DNA of 64,000 nt, from contig NC_030855.1 of the NCBI RefSeq assembly GCF_000208745.1, forward strand, positions 16,428,714 to 16,492,713, given 5' to 3'. Positions 24,880 to 37,257 of the stretch are shown here, piece after piece. A program made the translations under genes and the position numbers. A model generated the notes under the pieces. It had not been told where the DNA came from. It ran no database searches and saw only the letters and a list, made by a program, of their open reading frames with translations. Within the stretch, counting starts at the first letter, position 1. Each line of letters starts with the position of its first letter. This DNA comes from Theobroma cacao. Lineage: Eukaryota > Streptophyta > Magnoliopsida > Malvales > Malvaceae.

Positions 24880-25200
24880 ATTAACCAAAATTTTATCAAT
24901 TGTGAAAATCTTATGGAATTTGCGGAAGATTCCAGAACAAAGAAAATTTCTAAAAAAATTTTTATCAAGCTTGAATTAACATATTCATCAACTGTTTATC
25001 AGTTACAAAGGCTACTTATGCAATACAAAAAATATTTACAACTGAAACAACAAATTACAGCATTGCCCCTAACTAACTTGAAACTATTCTAGACTTATTT
25101 ACAAAACTGCTTCCAATAAGATTAACAAACAACTTAACTTAATTAATCCTGCTCCTACTCCTGCTCCTTTGCACGTGATCTGCAAATGCATTCTTTAACA
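24880..25200 (-). mobile_element. Copia LTR (family D) fragment
   Basis: On the minus strand TGTTAAAGAATGC starts at 25200, directly after a purine-rich GAAAGGAG downstream of the RNase H stop, as expected for PPT and 3' LTR. The other end is unclear because it merges into 27-bp tandem repeats. A similar segment occurs at 60925-61330. Confidence 0.5.
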
Positions 25201-25218
25201 CTCCTTTCAACATGAACA

Positions 25219-25470
25219 TTATGTATGCCAATAATGTTCATCTTGTTGAGAAGTGAAAGAAATTGAGTTGGCGGTAAAGTCTTGGTGAACATGTTTGCAA
25301 GCAGCTATCTTATATGAACTGATAACTCCATCATGCACTTTATCCCTAATAAAATGACATTCAATCTCCATGCTTTTGGTCTTTTCGTGGAAAATGGTAT
25401 TCTTATGTGTATGCAAGGCTGATTGAGTGTCACATAAAAGTCTAACAGAATGTACAGGTTCCCTTGCTCC
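25219..25470 (-). pseudogene. Copia RNase H C-terminus
   Basis: The minus strand reads LLCDTQSALHTHKNTIFHEK, then TKSMEIECHFIRDKVHDGVI, matching the RNase H end of Ty1/copia pol (CD..SA, HERTKHIEIDCH, DKV..G.I). The upstream (N-terminal) part is absent: the sequence switches to LINE endonuclease near 25480. The stop is at 25219. Confidence 0.85.
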
Positions 25471-25479
25471 TCATTGTCA

Positions 25480-26049
25480 CCACTCCAATTCTCCTTTACC
25501 AACTCCTGAAAGCTAGGCTCTTTAAGCCAAAGATCGATGAACTTAAAGGGTTTTGGATCCTAATTCTTCTTATTAGTGCCCAATAGAATAAGGTTGTGGT
25601 CAAATATTGACTTAGGAAGGCACGACTATTTCAAACTCCTTACTACATTACACAGCTCCACATCAAGAAGAAATCTATCAAGACAACTAAATGACGGATT
25701 CTATACGTACCTAGGCTAGGCGTCTTTACCTCCAAGCAAAGGTCAATCAACCAGCCCAACCTCTTCAATGAAATTTGAGAAATCCAGGAGAGAGCTAGCA
25801 TCCTTTACTCCACTACGCTCATCTCCACTTTGCACCACATTGAAATCGACTCCAAGGCACCACCAGATATTCGCGACCCTTATTTCCTCCAATAATTCAC
25901 CTTGTAGCTCTTTTCTTCTACATACCTCATTCAGTGCATACATGTTGCATAGCCCACAGTTCACATTCACTCTGTTCAGCTTACGCACCAAGATAATGAA
26001 GTGTTTCCTGGCCATTACAACCTCTGCTGTAAAGAAGGATTCATCTTAG
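25480..26049 (-). pseudogene. LINE ORF2 endonuclease, C-terminal part
   Basis: On the minus strand, from 26049 down, it reads DESFFTAEVVMARKHFIILV, then VNCGLCNMYALNE and WWCLGVDFNVVQSGDERSG (the DFN motif of the AP-endonuclease fold). After further frame breaks come RFLLDVELCNVV, SIFDHNLILLG and KPFKFIDLWLKEPSFQELVK. The N-terminal part of the same domain lies at 43888-43667: the reading frame rejoins exactly if the 17.6 kb between is removed. It is truncated at about 25480 against copia D sequence. Confidence 0.88.
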
Positions 26050-27207
26050 TGTTCGGATGAGCCCTGTAGCTAATTGAGATTGGTCAAGGCTTGGTTTCAA
26101 TCATGTAACGATATCATTCATATTGAATGACTAGGGGTTTTTCTTCATCAATAAGACATTAAATATAATGAGTTATAAGTCTAATTGGAAGAAGTCCATG
26201 AGATTAATATGCCTTGCAACGGATATTGTAATGGGTTGCGTTATGAGATCCCTATGCATTAAAGCATAATCTCAAAATGTTCTCGATCAATGTATCATTG
26301 NATCATAGATTGAAGTATAGAGATACTTGGAACTAAAATATAAGTACTTGCCTAAGAGAATAAGTTCACTGAACATAACCCACCATGAAAAGTACATTTG
26401 GTAATACACTCCAGTATTTATGCAACACTTCTCATATGTTAACCGTGTAAATATTCTCAAGACTTAAAGACACCAAGTTGTCTTATATATGGAGTGTTAT
26501 GCTTTAATTTCATCCCTACAGGTGCCTAACCGAGGATGCCTAAACAAGATGCTTTTGGGTATAAAATGAAGCATGTGAACGCAAATGAGTAGTTAAGATA
26601 GGAACCATCACCTCAAGTGCTTTAGAGGACATATTCTTTCAGTTCTTGGTTAACATTAGCTTATTGAAGTCCTTGCCTAAGACGACTTGGAGATTATAAA
26701 AAGATTTCATAAGTCTCTACAAAGCTAATGCTCTAACTGCAAGAACAAATTTGGAGGTCAATAAAAGTAGACATCGTACCAAGCTTTTATCATCTCCAGG
26801 ATATATGATGACAGAATGAATTACACTGATAGACTGTACACTAAAAGGTTGTCAAAGAACCCTTTAACTCTCCTAACAATTGGGCGCCCATGATACATTG
26901 TTAAATGCCAATATTGGTCTATGGAATTGATTATAAATTAATTGATTGAAATTTATATTAATCAATTAAGTCATGAATCAATTTCATCGACAACATGTTA
27001 GGAACCTAATAAGTCACACATAATAATTGCATTTGAATTAAATTATGAGAGTGATGATTTATAAGTTAGACTTAAATCACATGCTAGGTAATTAACTTCT
27101 ATAAACTTAGTTAAAAGAGTTTGATTACATTTTTTGGCATAATATATAAATAGTTATAATTATAATGTCGAAATTGCAATAATAAAGAAAATTATTTCAA
27201 TTTAATT
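26050..27207 (+). mobile_element. Copia LTR C, copy 1, left part
   Basis: Starts TGTTCGGATGAGCC at 26050, matching TGTTGGGATGAGCC at 40751 and TGTTCGGATGAGCC at 31586. CTTAG precedes it, against CCCAG after the end of the third copy at 43666 (3/5 match). It contains an N at 26301 that replaces about 70 bp present in the other copies. It is interrupted at 27207 by a gypsy solo LTR and continues at 30186. Confidence 0.8.
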
Positions 27208-30185
27208 TGTCACAACCCGGTACTCCCCTCAAGCCCGTGACAACCATCACGGTGTCCCCGATAGACACTCATTACCCGGAATGCCAATCGGAACCCCGTA
27301 AGGCTTAATATCAGTTTCTCATTTCCCCTACGAGTAACCGTTGCCAAATATCATGTTCTAAAATATTTTAAGCTATTTCCAACTTAAAACAAATAAAAAA
27401 ATGATTTCTGTCTCACAAGGGCATTTTAGTCATCTTTCCCTGAAAATTTCAAAACCAGCTAAAAATGTAGTTTGCAAGTACAAAACACATAATTCATAAT
27501 CAAAAATAAGTTTAAACGTCTAAAACCTTCATTTAAAATGAAATTATGATTATTTGGATATAATAAAAAATATTCAATAAAATATTTCATTTTCTTATAA
27601 AACAATTTTTATAGACTTATCTGTAAGAAATTTTTATAGCGTAAAAACAAAATAAATTCATACATACTATAATACAGTAAGCCAGAGTATTTAATTTAAT
27701 TTACAATAACAAGTGAGCTCCCGAATAACCAAAAGTAAGGAAGACTGTGAACCTACAGTTTGGAGGATGCAAATCCAATGGTAGCACTCGATGAAATCAG
27801 CTAGCTACAGACTATTCTGAGCCTGAAATGGGTGGAAAGGAGGGTAATGAGATTATATAATCCCAGTGAGTAAACAAACACCATCTAAAATATTTAAAGC
27901 CGAGTAAATGGAGACGATTAAAATAGGTCATCATAAGATGGTTCATAACCTCATAACACATTTCATATCATCTAAACTAGTTACATTTCATTCAAAATAT
28001 ACAACGAGGCTTATGATTTCCTGAAAAGCTTGGCTCTTGTCAAAATCATTCTCATACTCAGTTATCAGGGATACCTTGGTCGAGGGCTATCCCAACCAAG
28101 TCCGTCAAGGCTGTGAAAAAGTCATGTACGCATAAATCATGTTTTTATTTTGAAAACATAGCCGTTCCTTGGCGTTGGCTAAGTTCACCCTCACGTGGTG
28201 GTTTGGCGTGAAGTGAACTGTAAAAGTTTTACCTCGAAAGTTACCCTACACGCCTCTCCAATCGAGGTAAGAATATAAAGGGATTCCTTGCCCCTCTAAT
28301 ACGCTGGTCCACAGAACTCGCCCACTGTAGCAAGCTAAACCCACCGTACAATAAAATTTACGATAGCATGACATGGCAATTATTTTATTTTACAACCTCT
28401 CAAGGCAAATCAACAGTTCATACATTTTCAGCACATTTACCAATTCAACCATTCATGTCAATATTGCCATAAGCCAATCAATTAGAATCATAAATTTACA
28501 ACACATCAAGTGGTCTCCAATTACTCTATTTTCAAAGCCATCATTCAATTTCAAGACAATTTTATAAAATCATTTCATTTAAACACATTTTGTTTATAAA
28601 ACCTAAAAATTAACCATTTAAACTCATTTTTCATAAAATCACAAAAATGAATAAAAACTACTTTAGATAATTAAGACGATAATAAGGTTACTCACTATTT
28701 CGGGAGTCGAATTTTTAAAGTACTCCGACTATCAATCCTCGGGTACAATTTCTTTCCCCTTATCGGAGGATTCACAACCTAGACATAATGCACAATCAAG
28801 CAATTTACCACATCGGTGCTAAACCGTTATAAAACTCTATGGATGCATGAAATGGAATGCAAATTGTTCGGATTATCATCTAAACACGGTGTTCTACACA
28901 AATTCAATTGTATACCTACATAAAACGGCATTAGCCTAATTTGATCTATCATTGAATTAATTGGCCAATATGTCCAATTCAACTCCAATTAACTCCATTT
29001 TTCTTCCAATTCTCCAAACCATCAAACACAAGTCAAATAGCATAAAATTTAGCAAAATCATCTTCACATTTTCTCTTGGGAATTTCGGCCATGGTGGGTG
29101 CATCAATACTATGATTTTTCCTACTTGATTTTCTCACCGTAATTCATCATTTCCTAACCAACTCACTTGAAATAAAATCAAATCCACCATCCACACTCTA
29201 CATGGAAGATTCAGCCAATGATGGGTGATGGGAGGAAGTGAATTTTTCTTGTTGGCTTTCCATGCTACACATCACTAACTAACTAAAAACACTAAAATTC
29301 ATTGAAATCTAACCAAATCAAGCATCAAAACCTCCCTCTAAGTGTTCGGCTAGCAAGGGATTCATCATGATTTCATGTGATTCAACCATGGAAAATGCAA
29401 AATAACGCATAGGAAAGGTAGATCACAAGCTAGAATTAAGAAATTTTACCTTTAATGGCTTGATTCATTGAATTTTCACACTTTTCCCTTGAATTTTTTC
29501 ACCTAGGGTTTCCCTTTTGTTCTTGCCTTGGCCGGCCATAATGAAGAGAAATGGCCGGTTTTGTGCTAATTTATAAGGAAAATAATAAAGAAATAAAAGC
29601 TTGACACTTGTCACCTTACCATTGGTCCATTTTTAAATTCTTAACTATTAAGCTTTCTTTTTCCACCACATAAAATCCTTCAATTATCCATGATATAAAA
29701 TGCTAATGGCTGAAATCCATGGGCATGACAAGTGTTGGGTGATGTAAAATTATAATTTTGCCCTTGGGGTGGCAAAATGACTATTTTGCCTTTATCCTCT
29801 GAAAAACGCCAAAATTAAAATTCTTCACTTCTCAAACTCAAATTATGTTCCAAATGGTCAATCTTGGTCAAAAACTTCTTCCAACATTCCAATTTTAACC
29901 TCAGGTGGCAAAATGACCATTTTACCCCTACGTTATGAAAATTCCAATTTGACTCCAAATCGGTTCTCGAACTCTGAATCACCATGTTAACTCATTCTGG
30001 GAATTTTAAATTCTAAATTTCATCTTAAAATCTCTATTTGGACTAGTTCGAGACTTAATTCAACTTAATTGTACCATTTGGTACACTACCGTCTTTTGAC
30101 GATTTTTCGAGGCTTTCCAAGTATGCAAGCATATTGTCAATCACATGAATGACATGGCAAGTATTTTATAAGGTCGAGCTTGACA
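27208..30185 (-). mobile_element. Solo LTR, gypsy family A relative, minus orientation
   Basis: Read on the minus strand it starts TGTCAAGCTCGACC at 30185 and ends GGGTTGTGACA at 27208 (2978 bp). Perfect TAATT duplications lie at 27203-27207 and 30186-30190. The paralogous LTR C near 43045 shows the unoccupied site (CAATTTAATTTCCATTGGG). It is clearly older or more diverged than the 3979 copy but keeps the same block order, including splice-like blocks near 28700 and 27840. Confidence 0.95.
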
Positions 30186-30335
30186 TAATTTCCATTAGGC
30201 TGAATTAAAATAGTTTAATTAAGTCATGGGCCCATCTTGTAATGTGTTATAATATGAAGGGCCTTATAGCAACATTAAAGTTTAATTTTAACCTAGCTAT
30301 ATAGATCACATTTAACTATTTTTTCACATATGAAA
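30186..30335 (+). mobile_element. Copia LTR C, copy 1, right part
   Basis: Continues LTR C (CCATTAGGCTGAATTAAAAT, matching 43050 onward) up to CACATATGAAA. It then switches abruptly into the second duplication copy. Confidence 0.8.
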
Positions 30336-30412
30336 AAGGCCGAGGATTAATTCTAAATGAAGAAGGCCGAGGATTAATTCTAAATGAAGAAGGCCGAGGA
30401 TTAATTCTAAAT
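30336..30412. repeat. 27-bp tandem repeat, three units
   Basis: Unit GCCGAGGATTAATTCTAAAT plus GAAGAAG. There are three copies here, two at about 24825-24880 and one at 61110, so copy number is unstable between paralogues. Confidence 0.9.
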
Positions 30413-30754
30413 GAATTAACCAAAATTTTATCAATTGTGAAAATCTTATGGAATTTGCGGAAGATTCCAGAACAAAGGAAATTTCTAAAAAAAATTTTAA
30501 TCAAGCTTGAATTAACATATTCATCAACTGTTTATCAGTTACAAAGGCTACTTATGCAATACAAAAAATATTTACAACTGAAACAACAAATTACAGCATT
30601 GCCCCTAACTAACTTGAAACTATTCTAGACTTATTTACAAAACTGCTTCCAATAAGATTAACAAACAACTTAACTTAATTAATCCTGCTCCTACTCCTGC
30701 TCCTTTGCACGTGATCTGCAAATGCATTCTTTAACACTCCTCTCAACATGAACA

Positions 30755-31000
30755 TTATGTATACCAATAATGTTCATCTTGTTGAGAAGTGAAAGAAATT
30801 GAGTTGGCGGTAAAGTCTTGGTGAACATGTCCGCAAGCAGCTATCTTATATGAACTTATAACTCCATCATGCACTTTATCCCTAATAAAATGACATTCAA
30901 TCTCCATGCTTTTGGTCTTTTCGTGGAAAATGGTAGTCTTATGTGTATGCAAGGCTGATTGAGTGTCACATAAAAGTCTAACAGAATGTATAGGTTCCCT
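30755..31000 (-). pseudogene. Copia RNase H C-terminus (duplicate)
   Basis: Minus-strand copy of the 25219-25470 fragment, reading LHTHKTTIFHEKTKSMEIEC. It differs by single substitutions such as N to T. Confidence 0.85.
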
Positions 31001-31014
31001 TGCTCCTCATTGTC

Positions 31015-31585
31015 ACCACTCCAATTCTCCTTTACCAACTCCTGAAAGCTAGGCTCTTTAAGCCAAAGATCGCTGAACTTAAAGGGTTTTGGATCCTAAT
31101 TCTTCTTATTAGTGCCCAATAGAATAAGGTTGTGGTCAAATATTGACTTAGGAAGGCACGACTATTTCAAACTCCTCACTACATTACACAGCTCCACATC
31201 AAGAAGAAATCTATCAAGACAACTAAATGACGGATTCTATTCGTACCTAGGCTAGGCGTCTTTACCTCCAAGCAAAGGTCAATCAACCAGCCCAACCTCT
31301 TCAATGAAATTTGAGAAATCCAGGATAGAGCTACCATCCTTTACTCCACTACGCTCATCTCCACTTTGCACCACATTGAAATCTACTCCAAGGCACCACC
31401 AGATATTCGCGACCCTTATTTCCTCCAATAATTCACCTTATAGCTCTTTTCTTCTACATACCTCATTCAGTGCATACATGTTGCATAGCCCACAGTTCAC
31501 ATTCACTCTGTTCAGCTTACGCACCAAGATAACGAAGTGTTTCCTGGCCATTACAACCTCTGCTGTAAAGAAGGATTCATCTTAG
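31015..31585 (-). pseudogene. LINE endonuclease fragment (duplicate)
   Basis: Minus-strand copy of 25480-26049 with the same DFNVV motif region and the same abrupt end at the LTR C start. Confidence 0.85.
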
Positions 31586-32748
31586 TGTTCGGATGAGCCC
31601 TGTAGCTAATTGAGATTGGTCAAGGCTTACTTCCAATCATGCAATCATATCATATATGCTGAATTATTAAAGGTTTTCCTTCATCAAAAAGACATCAATT
31701 ATAATGAGTTATAAATCTAATTGGATGAAGTCCATGAAACATAAAAACTTTGCAAGAGAATTGTAAAGTCGTTACAATTATGAGATCACTAATGCATCAA
31801 AGCCATGTTCCTAAAACTGTTCCTAGTCATTGTATTGTCAAAACAAGGCATTAACAATGCACAAAGATTGGTACATGTTAAGCCTCCTTACTTTGGAAGT
31901 AAGCAAATGATCTCATAGATTGAAGTATAAAAATACTCGAAACTATAATGTAAATGCTTGCCTAGGAAAGCAAGTTCATTGAGCATGACCTGCCATGATA
32001 AATGCATTTGGTAATACACTCTAGTGTTTATGCAACACTTCTCATGTGTCAATTGTGTAAATACTCCCTAAACTTGAGACACGAGGTTGTCTTATATGTG
32101 GAGTATTATGCTTTAATTTCATCTCTATAGGTGCTTAACTAGGGGTGCCTAAACAAGATGCTTTTGGATATAGTATGAAGCATGTGAAGGTAAATGAGTA
32201 GTTAAGATCGGAATCATCACCTTAAGTGTTTTAGAGGACATATCCTATAAGTTCTTGGTTAATATTAGCTTATTAAAGTCCTTAGCCAAGGTGACTTGGA
32301 GATTATGAAAAGGTTTCAGAGGTCTTTATAAAGCTAATGCTATAACTACAGGAATGAATATGGAGGTCAATAAGAGGAAACACTATACTAAGCTCTTATC
32401 ATCTTCGGAATATATAATGAGGGAATGAATTATATTGATAGACTGTATATTGAAAGGTTGTCAAAGAACTCTTTGACTTCCCCAATAATTGGGTGGCCAT
32501 GATGCATTACTAGATGCCAACCTTGGTCTATGAAATTGATTATAAATTAATTAATTGAAATTTATATTAATCAATTAGGTAATTAATCAATTCAATTACC
32601 AACATGTTAGGAACCTAATGGGTCACACATAATAATTGCATTTGAATTAAATTAGGAAAGTGATCCATGGGTTGAGGTATGTTTTGTTTTTAAAATTTTA
32701 ATTTTCTTTCTGCTATGTAATTTCGAGTATGCCATTCGTAGCCAAACT
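31586..32748 (+). mobile_element. Copia LTR C, copy 2, internally deleted
   Basis: Starts TGTTCGGATGAGCC and ends around GTAGCCAAACTTAATA (compare AAGCCAAATCCAACA in copy 3). Relative to copy 3, an internal segment between GAAAGTGATCC and its counterparts is missing. The short repeat GTGAT at the breakpoint suggests microhomology-mediated deletion. Confidence 0.75.
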
Positions 32749-33914
32749 TAATAAGTTTTGCCTCGAAGATGGAGAAAATCATAATTGAAGTTGACGGAGT
32801 GTAACAATCAACAAGAAAAAGACATGAGAACAGTGGAACATTGAAGCTTAGATGGGGTATGTCGCAACGTCAAGTTGGAAAACTTGAAGAAACAAGGCAG
32901 AAGAGAGCAGACTACGGGTTGACTAAGTCCTTGTTGGGCTCTACACTTATTCTAAGCCTAAATTAAGAGTTTTTAGGCCAAAATAGTTTAGTTTAAGTAG
33001 AATTAGGTTAAGTTAGGTTATAAATAGTTAGTTGATGGGGAAGTTAGCCACAGACATGCACATTGAAGAGAAATCCTAAGAAAGATTGAATAAGCTGAAA
33101 GTTGAGGCTGAAGATTGAAGATTAAAGCTACCAATATTTATTTTCTTCTTCCTTAGCTTTTATTATTCTTGTTACTCTTGATGGCTAAATTTTATATGTT
33201 TTTACCTACTTTGGCAATTATGTCTGCCTAAATTTATTTTTCAAGGATTGCAATTGAACTCACATATAGTTTAAATTTTTAATCTCATTCTAACTTATTT
33301 TCAATGGGATTGAATTTTTTATTCCAATTTATTCTTAATGCTTTTAATTCCATGATCATGAATTAAATTGATCTAGAAATCTAAGCAAACTTGGAAAAGG
33401 GAGTTTGGTGTAGACTAAAATTGGAATAGCATATGATCATATTTATTTGATTGAATGAATAAACTGATTTGTGTATAGGATAACAATATAACTATATGTC
33501 GTATGTAGCCAATGTTAAAGCTTGAACTTAATGAGTCTATTTTAATTTTAATTCACATAAGAATATAATGTTTTGGTTAAAGTAGATATTTTTATAAAAG
33601 ACTCAAGAGAGCATTATAAATAATTGAGGACTCTAGGATAACAATTCAACCCATTGGAATAAGTTAAAAGATAAAGGTAAGATTTAAATAAAGTGTGAGG
33701 ATATTGTAATCTTAGACTTTTCTAATTTGATTTTTATTTAATTATCTTTTTGCTTTGATCTTTAGTTAGTGTTAATTAGTTTAGTTTTTGTGATTCATTT
33801 TTAGTTAATTTAATTATCCAAATTTTGATTGTTTGAGTAAAACTAAATTGTTTTAATTTTCGTACTTAGTAAATTTTTAGAACTGATACTCTGTTTACTA
33901 TTGTACTATATGTT
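32749..33914. other. Unassigned, LTR- or leader-like
   Basis: There is no protein similarity. The stretch AGGTTATAAATAGTTAG near 33015, followed by a leader-like purine-rich segment, resembles an LTR promoter and leader. It ends at an N (33915), so its right boundary may be an assembly artefact. Confidence 0.35.
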
Positions 33915-35692
33915 NGAATTGGATGCATTGTTCAATTAACCGGTGTATAGATCGAATTAGGCCAATACCATTTTATTTCGATACATAATTGAAGCTACGC
34001 AGAACACCATATTTAGATAATAATCCAAACATTTCGCATCCCATTTTCTGCATTCATATAGAGCCTAAATTAGTTTTATAACGGTTTAGTACAAATATAG
34101 TAAATTGTTTGTTGTGCATTATGTTTAGGTCGTGAAACTTCCAATAAGGGTAAGGAGATTGTACTCGAAGACCGGGGCTAAGAATACTTTGACTCCTGAT
34201 ATAGTGAGTAACCTTATTATCGTCTTAATTATCTAAAGTAGTTTTTATTCGTTTTTGTGATTTTATAGAAAAATGAGTTTAAATGGTAAATCCTTATGTT
34301 TTATAAGTAAAATGTGATTAAATGAAATGAGTTTTATAAATCATTTTGAAATTGAATGATGATTTCAGAAATTGAGTAATTGGAGACTGTTTGATTGTGT
34401 TGTAAATTTATGGTTTGAATTGAATGGCTTATGGTGATATTGGCATGAATGGTTGAATTGGAAATTGTGTTGAAATTGTATGAATTGTTTGTTTTGCCTT
34501 AACAAGCTGGGTAGTAATATAATTGTCATGTCATGCTATCGAAACTTTTATTGATTTGGTGGGATATTGATTAGTCACTACAGTGGCGGGTTTTCGTGGA
34601 CCAGCCTATTAAAAAAGGGCATGGTAAACCCAATTATATTTTACCTCAGTACGAAAGGCACCGAGGGTATCTCCTGAGGTAAAGCTTTAGAGTTCACTAC
34701 ACACTAAACCACCACGTGAGGGTGAACTCAGCCAACGCCAAGGAATGGCTATGCTTGTAAACGTAAAAATGTGATTTATGCGTATATGAACTTTTCTTTA
34801 ACAACCTTGGCGGACTCGGTTGATGCCGCTGCGCAAGGTGTCACCGAGCACAAGTTTTGGCACGAGCAAAATTTTTAAGGAATTCATAAACCACGTTGAT
34901 TATTTGAGTGAAATGAAATTATTTTATTTAGGTGAAATGAGTTTGAAACGTTATGAATCATAGTACGATGAACTATTTTAAGTTGTCTCCATTTACTCAA
35001 CTTTAGATATTTTAGATGATGTTTGTTTACTCACTGAGTTTATATAAACTCACCACCCTCCTTTCCACTCATTCTAGGATCAGAACAGTCCGCAAATAGC
35101 TGATTACGTTGAGGGTTATTATTGGACTCGCCTCCTCATAAATTGTAGGTCCACAGCCTTCGTTACCTTTGGTCATTCAGGGACCCACACGTCATTGCAA
35201 ATTAAATTACATACTCTAGTTATCTGTGTTACTGCATGTATGGATATATTTTACTTTTACACTATAAAAATTATTTACGCAGAGTTCTATAAATATTGTT
35301 TTATAAGAAAATAGAATATTTCATTTAATATTTTTATTTTATTCTATTAGCTACAATTTCACCCTAAATGAATGTTTTAGACATAAAAAACTTGTTTTTA
35401 GTTACAAAATGTGTATTTTCCCCTATATATTATATTTTCAGCAGCTTTCAAAATTTTTGAGAAAAATGACCAAAATGTCCTAGTGAGACAGAAAATATTT
35501 TTTATTATTGTTTTGATTTGGAAATAGCTTATAATCTTTTAAAATATGATATTTAGTAATTATTGCTCACAGAGGAGGTGCGAAAACTGATATTAAGCCT
35601 TGCGAGATTTCGGTTGGCATTTAGGGTAATGAATGTCTATTGGGACATCGTGACGGTTGTCACGGGTTCGATGAGAGTACCGGGTCGTGACA
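33915..35692 (+). mobile_element. 5'-truncated gypsy LTR, family A relative
   Basis: Begins directly after an N, at a position equivalent to about 60% from the 3' end of family A LTRs (GATCGAATTAGGCCAATACC is shared). It runs to the usual end CGGGTCGTGACA at 35692. It contains the conserved block GTGGACCAGCC...CCAACGCCAAGGAA near 34600-34750, the candidate pseudoknot at 34805-34849, and the splice-like block 34129-34203. No TSD can be assigned. Confidence 0.85.
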
Positions 35693-37257
35693 TAAACCAC
35701 CATAATGCCACGTAATTAGGGCATGCCTGCTGTTATCTACAACAAGACATTGTCTTGGTTAAGACATAGTCCAAATTTTACACTAATCAATTAAATTAGT
35801 TAATTGGCAGAGGACAAGTTATGGAATTAGTTTCATTATTATGCTGATTTTTGACACATTTAATTTAAGGAATATGATTCCTAAAATTAATTATTGTCAA
35901 AGATGATGCATTAACACCCATAAATTAAAAAATGTGATTTCTAAATTATGTAGGTTAAAATATCTTTATTAACTAATTAAATATTTATGGAATATGTTCC
36001 ATAAAGATTGATAATTGACTTAATAAATTATGGAATGTGATTCCTTGATTTAAGGGTGTCAAAATTTAAATAATTTAAGACAACATTAATCTATGAATTA
36101 GATTTTTAGTAGTAGTGGGAGTCCAGATATCTATGGATAAATTAAGTTTTGAATTGACTTCTTACAAGAAAATAATTCTAATTTGACAATAAATTTAAAT
36201 ATTAAGATATCTACGATATTTCTTAATAAGATTAGGTAATAATAGACATTCAATATTTAATTAAATGAGATTGATAATAGGTTACCTAAAATGTTTAGGA
36301 ACACAAATTAAACTTGTTTAATTTGTAATTTGTAATAAAATTTTAATTCTAGTCTTAATGAAATTAGGAGTTAAAGAATTACTAATTTTGATTAGTAAAA
36401 TTCTCTAATGTTAGAATTAAAAAAATTGCAAATTCAAAATTTTGAAATTAGTGAAATTCAAATAAAAAAAATTACTAATCTCAAATACCTCATATGATTA
36501 ACAATTTGAATAAAACATGTTTTAAATTTTTGTATATTCATGTTGATGAATGTATGTAGATATTTATTGACTTAGGCCCAATATGATTGTGCTATAATTG
36601 AAATCTACATTTATCTTGAGTAGTTTGCATATGATAGATTTATTTTATGCGATTTAATAAATGCTATGCATACAAAATGAGACCTTAATAAATTTGTAAA
36701 ATAAAATCGCTCATGAAAATATTGAGTCATATGCTATGCATGACGAAGTTAACTTCCACTATATAGCAAGATAATTTGGCTACTCTTTTAATCAAAGGCT
36801 TGTTGAGTACACTCAAGGCCATACTTTTACACAAGTATGTTTGAGCTATAAGTGGGTCTTGCTCAACTAGTTTCATAAAATCAAAATGCTTGGAAACTTG
36901 ATTATTATGAAAACTAGAGGCAATGGCTAGGCGAAACATATATGATATGTTTAGGCAATGTGCTGTCACTTAGCTAATCTAGAAGTCCTATAAGAGGTGT
37001 GATTGATAAACTAAGTTATCTACCCAATTAGGCGTATCATGGCTTGTTGAGTACACTCAAGGTCATGGTAAGTTGAACGTGGTCCTAGCCCACTAGAAAG
37101 ATCCTATAAGAGACTTTCCAAAATGATGTTGAAGGTTGTCATTTTGCATATAAAATAGTGGGATAAGTATTTAAAATTTTAAAGCCTTGTTTTGAATAGT
37201 TTATGCATGATTATACTTATTGCTTTTATTTGATCTATTCAAACATAATCTATATAC
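35693..37257. other. AT-rich leader-like region of the copia element
   Basis: No coding signal. A ~24-bp motif GCTTGTTGAGTACACTCAAGG occurs twice (about 36808 and 37042), each in a similar context. The stretch leads into the copia gag ATG at 37258 and probably contains the element's untranslated leader. Confidence 0.4.

Larger units (their letters stand above)
24813..26093. repeat. Direct duplication, copy 1 (1.28 kb)
   Basis: The block is almost identical to 30338-31630 (a few percent differences at most by eye). It contains copia LTR/3' sequence, a copia RNase H C-terminus and a LINE endonuclease segment, and ends about 43 bp inside copia LTR C. Beyond that point the two copies drop to roughly 80% identity. 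Confidence 0.9.
30338..31630. repeat. Direct duplication, copy 2
   Basis: Paralogue of 24813-26093 in the same orientation about 5.5 kb away, with the same copia-LINE junction near 31020 and the same LTR C start at 31586. Its minus-strand content is copia RNase H at 30755-31000 and LINE endonuclease at 31015-31585. Confidence 0.9.
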
